Below are positions 11,032-22,559 of a DNA stretch of 64,000 nucleotides, in pieces. Positions within the stretch are counted from its first letter, which is position 1. Each line of letters starts with the position of its first letter. This DNA comes from Tetmemena sp. SeJ-2015 (taxonomy: Eukaryota; Ciliophora; Spirotrichea; Sporadotrichida; Oxytrichidae): assembly GCA_027382625.1 (NCBI GenBank), contig JAJKFJ010022716.1, positions 1-64,000 on the forward strand, in the 5' to 3' direction. The position numbers and the translations under genes were made by a program. The notes under the pieces are model-generated. The model worked only from the letters and a program-made list of their open reading frames with translations, made no database searches and was not told the DNA's origin.

Positions 11032-13892
11032 TCATAATTCTTAAAATTTAAGATTACTTGAATTATTCAATAAAATTTAATCAAATTGGTCGGCAGCATC
11101 TGATTCATGAGTTATGTGATTAAGACTTTTAGGCATCTATTCTTGCCTTAATTTCAAGATGCTCAAGGATTCATTAATCTGAGTTCGATAGCTTTTTTCA
11201 AAATCCTTGATGCTTTTAAACTTATTCAGAGTCTCATTCAATTAATAAATAATCAATGATAGGGGATGAGACAGGCATTCTTCCAATTTATCATTTATAG
11301 ATTACCCTTAAATCTTTTGCTCAGATAGGTTTAGAGAATTTTATTAATCTTAAGTTTAATCAGTTAAGCTTACCATCTTTGGTGTTAGAAACAGTTTACT
11401 ATGAGTGAGTATGACGTCATCTTGATCTAAAAAAAAAACAATATTAAAGTTTAAATCACCAGATTTTTCAATTAGTCGTGCATGAAAATAAAATAAATCT
11501 CTATTTAATCTCATGAATGGTATTTGAATGGTCAACAGGTATAAACTGAATTTGCTACTTATCCTTCGATTCCTTTCTGAGAGAAAACTTCCACCCATTA
11601 ATCTGGTTAAGTTCTTGCTTTTGAAATATCTTCGCAGTGGATTCAAGCACCTACATCTTTCCAATGAACTTTTCATTTCTCAACACTACCGAGTCCAGTT
11701 TCTTTTTTCTCACCAGTTTTTTAAGAGTTTGAGTTTGAGCCTTTGTTTTCTGAGGATCGTTTATGATCTTTGAATTCATAGTGAGGGCTAATTTATTCCA
11801 CTCTTGCTGCTAATTCTCGTATTTAGCAAGGACTTTTTCTTGTTGAAAATTTTTGAGTAGAGCTCCCACGGAGGAAATCATTTGAAATTGTGGGATGGAT
11901 TTAGATAGAGACTGACTTAGGTTGTTACCAATGCTTGTGATACTTGACTCAGCCTGGTCTCTACTTATTCTATCTTTAATAAGAAAATTAATTAAAGATC
12001 TTGTATGCTCTAGAGTAACTCGTAAGCATTATAATTTGGGAGAGACACTTGATTCTTATCAGTATGCGCTCTCTCTTCTTTGTGGTTCCTGCTTGAAGAT
12101 ATTTAAAAACTTTTCTAAGAGCCTCTGGTGTTGAGTCTTGAATTACGAGAATGCAGCTGTTCTCTTTACTCGTTTATCACAATCTGATTTTCACCTTGTG
12201 TCACTTAAGTTCTCAGGGGCTTTTATTAAAGCCCTTACTCTGAATTGCTAATACCTACAGCAAGTGCACTCGGATTCAATCATAAAATTTATTTAAGAAA
12301 CAAAACCAAACATGATTATATAACTATATTCTTGGAGATTGTCAATTCCTAAATTGGATATTATTTGTTCCTTTAAGATATGTCACCTTTATGAGGAGTG
12401 GAAAAAGTTTCATAATGCTCTTCATTCTCTCTGACAATTGCAAATTGAGTCTGCAGACCTCTAAGTTCTGCATTAGTTTTGCTCCTCGCAAACTGTGATT
12501 ATCCTGAAGCCTGCTAGCTAACAGGATTGATTACATGCTCTTGCCAACAACAAATATAAACTTTAAATAGGAATTATTGGAAGCCCACTTTTGATCTTCT
12601 GAAGGAAGTATTTCTTTATTTTTTGGCGCTGTTTGGCTTTAGAATTAAGAAGCCACTGCTCTTGGTATTCTTGCTCAATTCTTCTTTTCTCCTCTTCTGC
12701 TTGGCGTTTAACTCTTTGTTGTTATCCAAGCTGGAGATACTTGGCATCCCCTATTATCTTTCTCTGAAAAGAATTTGCTTAATCTTCTGTCTTAGGCATG
12801 AGGAGCGGATTAGGTTCAGGGGAGTGCGCTTAAGTATTGAATGCGGGTATTCGTTTTGTCTAATCATCCTCCATAAGAGCTAGAGACAGCCTTCGTGAGC
12901 CTTGGTAAGATACAGGCGGCATGGCCTTACCCTTCAAATTGATGATCATCATTTTAACTATTTTAAAAGAAATTATTCATGAAATATCAAAATTTGTTAT
13001 TCGACATATATATTTATATGTTGATGATGGAATTAGTTCTAATAAGATTTTGCCAAGATGGCGCTTCCTTGCTTTACCATTTTCTATCATAAGTGTATTT
13101 ATTTGGCTGTGGGGTCTCTTACAATAATTAAATTCTTCACTTGAGAATGCCTGCACTTTAAGATTTTGTGTTACTCCGTTGCTTTCGGGCGAATTCATCA
13201 GATTAGCTAAATTTGAATAATAAAAGCTATTAAATTAGTTAGAGGTTGCAGTCTGTGAGTTTTACTGCCATCTCTTGTAGGCTTTGCGAGGAAGGTGTCC
13301 TCTGTATCGATTTAAAGATTTTTATTCCTTTGGTTTAACTTTGCAGCAAACTCGATGTCTTAGTTGCTTTAATAAAAACATATCTAAAAATGTAAAGGCA
13401 GCAATTATTTAAAGCTTGCTTGCTCTTATTTTGATGAGGACAGACCTTCTCTCTTTCTCAAGTCTGCTTTTAGTAGTGTCCATTAAGTTGTCAGGAGACA
13501 ATTAGAGAGTCACTCCTCCAATACCTTGAATCAGGTTCTTATCTTTGATGCTTGAGAGCCCTCCTCCTCCTCCAGAAAAGTTTTTCATATCCTACTCTCT
13601 TGAAGAGCCTTGCAGGTTTGACATCCCGTAATTTAAAGTAGCTAAAGATATAAAATGGATAATTTAATAATTTCCTCTATCTAGAATTCTCTGATTCCTC
13701 TACGTAAGTACGCAATAATATATAAAGTAAGAGCTCCTGGTCTTCAATTAAATTATAGAAATAATTATAGTAGAATAGTCTAGGCATCACGAATGGAGAA
13801 GAATTGAGATTAGAAAATCTTCGAGTAAGTGGTTAGTTCAAAGGCAAGAACTGCTCGTCGTCTATTCGGAGTAAGGAATTTCTCTTAGTCAT
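11032..13892 (-). CDS. Coiled-coil protein, unknown function
   Basis: Start ATG at 13892-13890 (protein begins MTKRNSLLRIDDEQF), TGA at 11034-11032. After removing the IES at about 13.63-13.67 kb the N-terminal part reads on into a Gly-rich patch (NFSGGGGGLSS). The rest is long polar helix rich in Gln, Glu, Lys and Arg (for example QAEEEKRRIEQEYQEQW near 12.7 kb and NAELRGLQTQFAIVRENEE near 12.45 kb) with TAA/TAG at many Gln positions. Further IESs or introns interrupt it, so span and length are approximate. No catalytic domain is recognised. The antisense strand carries Leu-rich open frames that are shadows. It ends about 30 bp before the channel linker coding on the same strand. Confidence 0.6.
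13637..13667. other. IES, pointer TAATTTAA
   Basis: TAATTTAA at 13629-13636 and 13660-13667. Removing 31 bp joins the N-terminal frame (ending RQRKLL) to NYGMSNLQGSSREQ in the same minus-strand gene; without removal the frame shifts. Confidence 0.75.
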
Positions 13893-14099
13893 TTGCTGAT
13901 GCAATGCTCGCAATTAAATTAAAATGGATTAAAATTGCTAAGAGGAGTCTTTGGACTTCATTAAACTGAGGATTTTATCTTTTTTACTTAATCTATAATT
14001 TTATTCTCCAAATTTGATAGAGAGTAAATCTGTTTTAGCCATGGTTGAGGAAAAGAAGAGTTAAATTAGAATAAACAATCGAGTGAGAGCTAAGAGTGT

Positions 14100-16880
14100 T
14101 CATACCTTGATGAATGGTCTGTTGACAATCATTGGGTTCTCCTCCCACTTCTTGTGTCTCCATTAAATGTATTCGTTCCAGAAGCCGTCCTCGTTGTCGA
14201 AATAGTACAGAGGAAGAATTGGATCGTCTGCCTCCTCAACTTCTATTTAAATAATCACACAGTTTCCTTACAAATGAAATTATCTACTTCGTCCAAGGTC
14301 ATGTATGGCTTGACATAGAAGTCAGTCAGCACTCCATTTTTGTCGGTGTCATCTTGAGTTTGTGTCATGGCTGCCTCCTCATTTTTCATAGCCTCGAAGA
14401 ACTCTTTGTCTCTCTGGTTTAAAATTTGTAAAGTTTTCATTCATGCCGAGTGCGAATCTTTGCATGGTAGTTGTGACTGACTCTCCATCTTCATCATCAG
14501 CTCCAAGTGCAAATTGTCTGCTCCTCTATAACAAATTAGAGTGTGCATAGAAATATCCTAGATGGCATTTTAATTATTATAGGCGGCCTGAATCTCATTC
14601 TCATCTGCAGTTGGTTGCTCCTCTGTTTCAGTGGAAGTTCCAAGTAGCTCATCATCAAAGTCGTAGAATTTCAAACTGTTCAAGGCCTCTTTACCCTTAA
14701 AAGCAGATAATAAATACCCAGAGCAACGTTAAGTCTTAAACAAACAAGCAAATTTTTAGTGAGTGAGATTCATCATACATTTTGAAGTCTGAGCTTATTT
14801 GAAGCTGCAATATCGACGATCACATTTTCCATCTTCTTGTCGATGGGTCTAATGAAAGAAACTGCGAAGTTAAGAGCAAGTTCCTTCTGTCTGATAGCAA
14901 GATCAGGCTTGTGATATTCCATTCCCATGAACACATCTCTGATGTAAGGGTGAGTTTGTGCCCACCTAGGCAGAGTTGAAAAGTAAAAAAAGACTTTTAA
15001 GATAAAATAATATGCGTTTTAAGTAAGCCCACAAAGAGGGAGGATTAATGTTGTTCATGTAATCTGGCTCTCTGTAACGTCCTGATCTGAGACCTGTCAA
15101 AAGATCGACCATCTTCTCGTTGAACTTGATGACTGGATTGAGGGATCTGAAGATAGCATAACGCTCGAGCTCATGATGAAAATCTTGATATCTAAGAGTA
15201 TGGTCTTGGGGAAGAATAGGAAGTTCATTAGGGGGCTGAGCGGATTGAATCAAAACTGAAGGTAGTTCTTCTTTACTAGTGACCGTGTAGTTTAAAATAA
15301 CCATTTTAATATAGGATTTGCAAAAGTTTTTCTAATCAAAAATAGCCCAGTGAGGACCTTTATGATCTCCCTTAATATAGTCAGTATCATCTTCTGCATA
15401 ATAGCCGTTTAAGGTTTGAGTGACCGTTTACTATTTCACTTTCAAATTAAAACTTAAGCTGTTAATAAACTTCCTTAGTAATTGACTTTAGCTTCTCTTT
15501 GATGCCAATTTTCTATATAGGACAAATTAAAAGCCAAACTCATTGAAATTGTGCTAGTTATTTGGGCCTAGAAGTCCCTCAAAGGCCTTTTTAGGTTGAT
15601 TCTCTCTAAACCATTATCCAAATGCTCTTGGGTCATCATCAGGGTGTGGCCCCTTCTCTGATCCAGGGTAGAACTTGACCTCATCTAAATCATATTCCCT
15701 TGAAATGATCTCATCAATGTCATCCTTCTTCAGGATAGCCTCTAATCGCTGAGCCTCTTCAGGATTATTTTTCTTCAAGAAGTTTATCTGTTGCTTAATT
15801 TGGCGGAGGAGCATTTTCTCGTTTGGCTCTGTGGGGTCATTTTCTCTCTCCTCTAGTGTCTTAGAAATGTAGTCTATACCTTCCTCACCCTGTTCAAATT
15901 CCTTAGCCATCTGAGTGTTATGAACTGCCACTTCATCTCTCTTTGCGAGCTCTTGCTTCCTAAGGGAGTTATCCCATTGTTCACTAGCGTCTGTGGTTTG
16001 ATCTTGGAATAATGATCTTCTGTGGTATTCAAATAGTAGCAAAAGAAATGCGTGTTGTAAATTTGATTCCTACTCTGGCTTTTAGAATTCGGATTTATTT
16101 TGATAGATGAAATAGAACAAGCCATGGTACTCTCTCACAGCCTACCTAACCTCCTCATTTTGTCTTAGAGTGTTCTCATCGATATGATTGATCCACTCAT
16201 GATCACCATTAGGGAACTTTTGCTTAAGGTGAGACAGCTCCTTGAGAGAAAGTTGAACCTCCTCTTCTAGTCTTAACTTAGCCTGGTTCTGAACATGCTG
16301 TCTTTTCTCTACAACTGAGGTAGAAGTGGTATCTATGATTTGAGCTTGCTTCACTATCTCTTGAACGGCTGCATTCACGCTATCGCTAATTTTCGAGCCA
16401 AAAACACCGCCCTATTTTTTCGCTTGGCTGCTTTCAAAGCCTTGGAAACCATTAGCTTCAGCAAAGCTGTTGAAGCTTTAATTTGCTTGCGATGCAAAGT
16501 TATTATCTTGTGTGTAGGTAAGTTCGACATCTTGCACTGCAAAACCAACTGTCTCATCCAAGTATTCATGCTGGCTGGTTCTTTGTCTTCTCGAAGCTTG
16601 GAAGGCGCCAGTCTTAACATTGATGTAATATTCACCTGCGTCTTGCTTTCTGGTTTCTTCTTATTTAGCTTCCTTTTGCTGGCTTTCTTTTCTGGATTTC
16701 TCAGCAGCTTCTCTCAAAGCTTAGAGACGAGAAAACTTAGAACTGACATTCTGTTTTGGCTGAGGCTTATCCTTGGCTTGCTAATTTTACTAATCCTCTG
16801 AGGGTTGGGCAGTCTTTTGTTGAGCGCCCTGATTTTAAGCTTGCTACTGCTTTTATAGCCATAAGAGAATTCGTTTTAAA
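14100..16880 (-). CDS. Large conserved-looking protein, unknown function
   Basis: Minus-strand coding, TGA at 14102-14100; the start lies near 16.88 kb, no clean ATG found and probably IES-split. The N-terminus is Gln/Lys-rich (QQKEAKQEETRKQD) followed by GEYYINVKTGAFQASRR. A helical acidic middle (about 16.04-15.6 kb, with EEAQRLEAILKKDD) leads to the motif FYPGSEKGPHPDDDPRAFG. A C-terminal half has RYREPDYMNNINPPSLW (near 15.05 kb), HPYIRDVFMGMEYHKPDL and SFIRPIDKKMENVIVD. The last residues are MIVNRPFIKV. It is soluble, with no signal peptide or membrane helix seen. IES-type frame breaks occur near 15.0, 15.3, 14.7 and 14.5 kb. The Pro/aromatic-rich C-terminal motifs look like a conserved domain, but I do not recognise the family. 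Confidence 0.6.
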
Positions 16881-16930
16881 GATAATTTAAATACTTTTTA
16901 TGAGGGTTAAACTATTATAGAAAACGAATT
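16868..16930. repeat. Inverted repeat upstream of the 14.1-16.9 kb gene
   Basis: AATTCGTTTT (16868-16877) and its exact complement AAAACGAATT (16921-16930) are separated by 43 AT-rich bases, at the 5' edge of the minus-strand coding region. It could fold as a hairpin; function unknown. Confidence 0.6.
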
Positions 16931-17196
16931 AGGAAATTCATCTATGACTATAGACAGAGTAAATTTTCATAATAAATTAAAACATTTAGGTCTGTTTGAT
17001 AATTAAATAGAATATTAATCTATGAATAATGAGAGGGTGCTTGCTCATGGTATTACTTCTTCCATATCTTTTCAGTTTTCATTTCTTGCACTTTCTTATT
17101 TACCTGTGGCTTTTCTAGTTCACTATATCAATGAAATCAAATTTGAATACAATAATCTTAATTGCCACATTTTAATTAACGGCTAAAATATTTTGC
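16931..17196. other. Gene-free AT-rich interval
   Basis: About 270 bp between two minus-strand genes. No coding signal, repeat or RNA gene seen. Confidence 0.5.
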
Positions 17197-17783
17197 TCAT
17201 AATTATAAATAATTATTTTATTTAGTAAATGTAAATTTAGTACAATTCTTCCTTTTTTCTTCATTTATAAAGCAGTAAGAGCTATTGATTCTGCTTAACT
17301 TCCAAAATTTAAAGTTACATTACTAATTAAGTAAATAAATATATTCTTAGATGCATTGTTAAAATGTGATAATATTTGGATTGATTTGAAAATGGAGGTC
17401 TTCTCTGTTTAAAATAGGAGGTAGAAAACTATCTATTATATGATATCTATGTTAGTAAGAGCCTTAATTATTCCTCTGTTGACCAGTGTTTTGCTACTAC
17501 TAATTTGACTGTGAGTTTGACTGTGAGCTTTGGAAAAGTTTTGGAATGCTCTTTTGTGGTTGATTTCCCTTGTTCTACTAGCCCTTGTTATCTCCCTAGC
17601 CCTCATTAGAGAACGCTCTCATTTATAAATAATCACCTCAATTAAAACAGTTTCCATGATATTAAAATAATTGATTGAGGAGAACTGAGTGAGCAAGTGA
17701 CTGTTGAAAGAGCTAGTGGCAGAAGGCACCTTAAGACCTTAATAAAATCCGGAGGGACCGAAGTTGCCAAGCTTCTTATTCAT
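17197..17783 (-). CDS. Small Gln/Asn/Ser-rich protein
   Basis: ATG at 17783-17781 (MNKKLGNFGPSGFYQG), TGA at 17199-17197. The first about 40 residues are followed by a frame change near 17.63 kb that needs an IES. After it the protein reads GDNKGQQNKGNQPQ and SNQQQQNTGQQRNN, with several TAG codons as Gln. Low complexity, no domain recognised. An alternative upstream start (MNPPAQNYSINEQ) precedes the ATG, and the repeat ATGAAT at both places could mark another IES. Confidence 0.5.
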
Positions 17784-18249
17784 TAATTGAATAGTTCTAT
17801 GCAGGGGGATTCATATTTGAATTAATATGAGAATAGTGAAAGTTTTTAGTATCATATTTATCAAATCAATAATAATTATAGAACAATAAAATAATTACCA
17901 CCTCTCTTTTCAAAATTTGCAATACCCGCAAATCAATCACTCAATCAATTAATTTAAAATAATAGAAAGTCAATACTCTACATTACTTTAAATTAAAAGC
18001 CTCTCTTTAGTGTAAACATTAAAACTAGATATTGCAGGAAGGAAAATTAAGATGATGGTAAATTGGATAAATTAAGTCTTAAAATAGCGCAAAGAGTGGC
18101 AGCTGCGGAATTAGAAATAAAAGGAGAAGTGCGTGGTGGTAACAGTAGAATTAAGTTTTTGAAGATTAAATATAATAAAACAGACCCAGCATGAAAAAGA
18201 ATATCCACATTTTTGTGTCTATTTTTTATTTGTATTAATATTGCGGTCC
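17784..18249. other. Interval without recognised gene
   Basis: AT-rich; no convincing ORF with conserved features on either strand. Confidence 0.4.
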
Positions 18250-18500
18250 CGATCGCAGAAAAATTGCACGATGTAAGTTAAAACCATTCAAGAATATAGT
18301 ACTTTCCAAATTTTGAATATCTTTGGTTAGGCCTACCAGAATTAGACACCCCACAAATTTTTCCAAGCACAGGAGCACTAAACTCCAGATTTGATTTATC
18401 AGCAATTATATTATAAGTTTGCTTTGGATTTTGGGAAGCAGCAGAATCAGAGAGCGAATGCAGCAACGTTAAAGTTTTAGAAAGATCAAGCTCATCTCCA
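18250..18500 (-). CDS. Short unassigned coding fragment
   Basis: Open minus-strand frame of about 80 codons (contains SLSDSAASQNPKQTY and GKICGVSNSGRPNQRYSKFG) with normal amino-acid composition. It has neither a clear start nor a clear end: a TGA lies just upstream in frame and the downstream sequence turns hydrophobic and AT-rich. It may be an isolated MDS of a split gene or a chance ORF. Confidence 0.3.
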
Positions 18501-18829
18501 ACTCAATAGTAGCGGAAAAGCAAAATAAGTGCCACAAACTTATCCAATCAGGTTTTCTGACTCGACTATTAAAGCATTAAATTAAAATTAATGCTTTTAT
18601 AATTTGACAATTGGTGTATTTTATTTATATTTAAATGAAGATGACTATATCCTAAAAAACTTTTAAAAAAATTAATTAATTATTGGTATAGCTTAGGGAA
18701 TGAAAGGGCAGCAATCAATGGAGATTATTATCGATTGAACAATTTAATAATATAAAAAAAAAACTTAGTTTTTTCCATAATCTTTGTATAAATTCTTCGG
18801 GAGTTAATCGGTCATCAGTTGGCGGACAG

Positions 18830-21359
18830 ATGGTAAATAAAATATCAGCCTTAAATTTCACATAGTTACAGCCTCAAAACCCTTCAAATCCATTTCTCTC
18901 TGACGAAATCCATCTTGGAAAGCGATCCAGAAAAGAATAGCCATCTTCAAACCACCAGCAATCTTCATTCTAAAGAGGCAGCCAGCATCTAAGAGCTCCT
19001 GTTCCAATGTCTTACCCCACCTAGAGTATGACCTTGGACTTGAACAATCTCGGGAATATAGCCATGAATGCTGTTGAATAAAAATAATGGCAGCCAGCTT
19101 AGGTCCCCTAATCCAAGAGGTAAAACTTAATGCAAAGTTAACTTCTAATTAGAAGAAAGCAAGACAAGGAATTTAAATTTACATTTTTATAAATGGAAGT
19201 ACAACGGTAGCCCCAGACGCATTACGAAGACTTTGAAGAGGAGGAGAGTTTGGAAGGCTCTATTCACGGTGCTAATAAAGGTGACTGCAAAGCTAAAGAG
19301 AAGAAAGATAAGAAACTATTCACACATGCATTTTAAAGCTCTCATTTTCTTTATAAACTAGTTTTCTTGAGTAAGTCTGTGCTTCAAAAGATTAAGGAGA
19401 AGCCAATGACCACAGGAACCCAAATTGCCAATGAAATTTTAGAGCTCTACAAGAAGTTCTCAGAGGTATAATAAATTTAAAACCCTAACTTTCTCCATTA
19501 CAGAACAATAGAATCCAGAAGGTTGACTTCAAGAACGTTCAAAGAAGAGTTTACGATGCGCTGAATGTACTCAACGCCATGGATATAATCAGGAAAGATA
19601 AAAATCAAATATTTTTCAACGAATATAATGAGCACATACCGGAGAAATGCACTCAGTGCGATGGGGAGTCATTTACAGATGAAGAATATGGAGTTATGTT
19701 TATGAATGTATCTAAATGAAGAAGAGGAGGATGAATTCTAGTTACAGGAGATGATTGAAGCTGAGAGACAGAGATTAAATCAAGAAAAGTTTGAATAGAT
19801 TGAGAGGTGAATGAAATATTTAGTTTTATAAGGCTCAAAGCAGAAATCTAGTCAAAGAGAGAAGCCTTAATTTAAAAGCAGGTCTAACTCATGGAAGAGG
19901 CGAAACAGCAAGTTGCTATTAGAAAACTTATTGAGAGGAACATTCAAATTGAGGAGATGCAATAGCTAGAGCACTCTTCAGGTGAAGTAAAGATTGAAGC
20001 TGCTCCTGACGAAAATAAGCAAACTTAGTAGTCTCATAATCAAAAGCATCTAACTCCTAAATCTGAGGGAGGAGCAGCCATGACCACAGCTGAGGAATAG
20101 AGCAATCCCATTTACGATTCCTAAAACACCAAGATCTCTCTTCCCTTCAAGATAATTATGTACAGGAAGGATTGCTTCTTTTAGGTTGAAGCTGATACTG
20201 GCTACCAAAATATTAAGATCTATTCGGATAGGAATTTTTCTCTGAAGGATGAAAACCATGTATTCAACTCACTTGGACTAACTGAAAATCATGCTTTTAA
20301 ACTTTGTTGATATATTTATTGAAGTTTCCTATGACGATATGTAGAAGTATTTTGATCCAGATTTCATCAAGCTGATGCAGACTTAGAAATTCTACGGAGA
20401 TGAAACTCCAGAGAAAGAAGTGAAGAAGGATAGAAGAGGAGCTGCGGTTAAGCAAGAAGTTCAGTCTCCGGCATTTAAGTAAATAGAGGCCATCAAGTTT
20501 AAGAAATTCTCGCCTACTATATTGAGCGTGTCCAATTCAGCTGGAAGCGTCAAGCCTAAGCCTTCACTAGAGACGAGAAAAATTATCAATCCTCAAATCC
20601 AAAAGCTCCTATTAGAAGAATTAGTCGAATGTAATTTCAAATTTTCATTATGATTTGTCTAATATCTAATCTCAGCAACAATATACAAACAGAGTAAGCA
20701 AAGGCGAGAAGCAACTCTTAAAATTAGTAGCAAGCTCCACCTTCATTTGGAAAGGATTAGACGTTTAAAGCTGCTACTCTAACAGAAAATAATGCAGTTA
20801 AAAATGAAAAGCAACAGAAGATATAACCTTCCTCTCTTCCTTCACATAAAGAGAGACCTTCAGTGAGTTCTCATGAGTCTATCAAACATTAAAACTTTAT
20901 TCAGTTGTAGACTTAATCCCCTAAATGCTTTTCTTTTGTCCAAGAAAGAACCCCTCATCATAATCAGCCTCAAATTCCCAACTCCTTTAATTCTTCAAAT
21001 AGTAACGGAAACTACTGCCCCTCATAATTCTTACTCCAGGGAAGGAGAGATAGTTCTTCTAGCAATAGCAGAAGCAACCTTACAGCTTCGAATAGAAAAT
21101 TTAGCGGCTATGGGTATGGGCATCCTGCAATTAATTACAACAGTTCTTATCCCCTTGAGCACAAATTTTACTAAGGCAGCTAAAATCAATCCTATAGCAA
21201 ACTCATCAATTTAACTAGCCCGAAGTAATGCATATATATAGAAAGATTTTTAATTTTAAACTTTTGTTAACTAGTCCATTCAAAGATTACTATAACTATT
21301 AGAAGAGTCCCATTGAAAATAGCTTTTTCAACAATTCCTTCTTAAATAACAGAGACTGA
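18830..21359 (+). CDS. TFDP: E2F dimerisation partner (DP) transcription factor
   Basis: DP proteins pair with E2F to bind promoters of cell-cycle genes. The winged-helix motif RRVYDALNVLNAMDIIRK (about 19.54-19.60 kb) is the DP signature, preceded by MTTGTQIANEILELYKKF. A coiled dimerisation helix follows (MIEAERQRLNQEKFEQI), then a DP C-terminal domain with IYDSQNTKISLPFKIIMYRK and VFNSLGLTENHAFK. The tail is Ser/Asn/Gln-rich and low-complexity. The start is ATG 18830, or an exon start just upstream; a possible 33-bp GT-AG intron follows the ATG directly. Introns at 19466-19503 and 20631-20675 and IESs at 19335-19364 and 21219-21274 interrupt it. Stop TGA 21357-21359. Over ten TAA/TAG codons fall at Gln positions. 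Nuclear. Family call is firm. Confidence 0.88.
19335..19364. other. IES in DP gene, pointer TTT
   Basis: Pointer TTT at 19332-19334 and 19362-19364. Removing 30 bp joins KLFTHAF to LSKSVLQKIKEKP in frame, directly upstream of the DNA-binding domain. Confidence 0.7.
21219..21274. other. IES near the DP gene 3' end, pointer TTAACTAG
   Basis: The 8-bp repeat TTAACTAG lies at 21211-21218 and 21267-21274. Removing 56 bp gives INLTSPFKDYYNYQKSP and places the reading frame on the terminal TGA. Confidence 0.9.
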
Positions 21360-21779
21360 AGCAACTTTCTAATAGAAATCATCGAAGCTGAGAGTATTAA
21401 CTTATAATCTATATTTAAACTTTCTCAAGTTTTAAAATAACTTAATCTTGACCTCCTCTGTGTGTTAGGTTAAAATAACATTAAAATTCTAAGAAAAAGT
21501 CTTGATAAAAATGTTATCAGTAAGTATATTGTTAAATTATCTCAGGGCTTAATAAATTTATCATAGGTCGCACGTTAAGACTACTCTTCTTCTTGTTAGA
21601 TTATTATAATGTGCTTTATATACGAACTCGCTGGTGAATTTCTTCATCTTTGAAAAAATAATTTCTCTTAAAATGAGAAAATTTTATAGCCAGCAGAGTA
21701 ATAGGGCCCTATTGTTACTTTGTTCATTTATTAGGATATTGTATTTTTTTAGTTCACTCGTCACATTCATCATTTAAAA

Positions 21780-22262
21780 TATTGTATAACTAAAATGATA
21801 GTGTGTGTGTGTGTATTCCATGGGCATATCAGGGGCATTATTTTGATTGACTCCATTATTATTATGGATATAATTATTGAGGATGTTGCCGCTGCTCTGT
21901 TAGGGAATTGACAGGCCTGCAATTTGACGCAGCCTCTCATGCTCCTTGAAGTAATCACCTGAGTCAAATTTCTTCTTCTAGAATTTAAAAATGAATTTTG
22001 TCTACACATCATTTTTTTTTTACAAGAATGAAAATTAAGCTCTGGTTAAAATTGGTTTAAATTTAGTCAAAAAACAGATGGAAAATGAATGGGTTGGCGT
22101 CGGAAAGTGACTTACCTAAGGAGCAATCATGGGGCTCTTCCTCATGTTTCCATATTTAGCTGAGGCTAATTGTGCCTATTGCCTTATCTGCTCTTATATC
22201 AAAGCGTCCTATTCAAAGCAAGTTTAGATGAGATGTTGTTTTCGAGGTTTATAATTTGGCAT
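21780..22262 (-). CDS. Endosulfine/ARPP19-like PP2A-B55 inhibitor
   Basis: ATG at 22262-22260 (MPNYKPRKQHLIQ). After a GT-AG intron at 22115-21978 the protein reads KKKFDSGDYFKEHERL. FDSGDY is the hallmark of endosulfine/ARPP19, whose Ser is phosphorylated by Greatwall kinase and then inhibits PP2A-B55 at mitotic entry. The upstream exon has a small Ala/Tyr-rich helix (QLASAKYGNMRKSPMIAP) like the region before the motif in the family. The tail is Asn-rich (NNYIHNNNGVNQNN). The end is uncertain: the frame stays open past a TG repeat to about 21.56 kb, which may be an unremoved IES. The known family is about 110-120 aa, consistent with the core here. The call rests mainly on the FDSGDY motif. 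Confidence 0.65.
21801..21814. repeat. (GT)7 microsatellite
   Basis: Simple dinucleotide run inside or just 3' of the endosulfine-like gene; on the minus strand it would encode Thr-His repeats if translated. Confidence 0.8.
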
Positions 22263-22559
22263 TTTTATAGTGAAAAAAGAAGTTTTTAAGTGGGAGTTGG
22301 TGGCCTTTGTTAACTTACTTCTTCGTCTTAAATTAGTTGGGGATCCATTCTAGAGAATTAAAAATAAAACCACTCATATTGTAATAGTATCAGAATATGT
22401 CTTGTAATGCTCAAATATTTATACTAATTTATAATTTATCATCCATTAAAATAGAAATAAACATTAATAGCGTGTTTACAATTTAGAATCCTAACAAGCC
22501 TCCCAATTATATTAATAAAAAATTTATAAAAATAGCCTATGCACAAAATCTAGCCACTG

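Noticed and set aside
11528..13127. Several plus-strand ORFs rich in Leu and Phe
   Set aside because: Minus strand is a Gln/Glu/Lys coiled coil with in-frame TAA/TAG; plus frames are its shadow.
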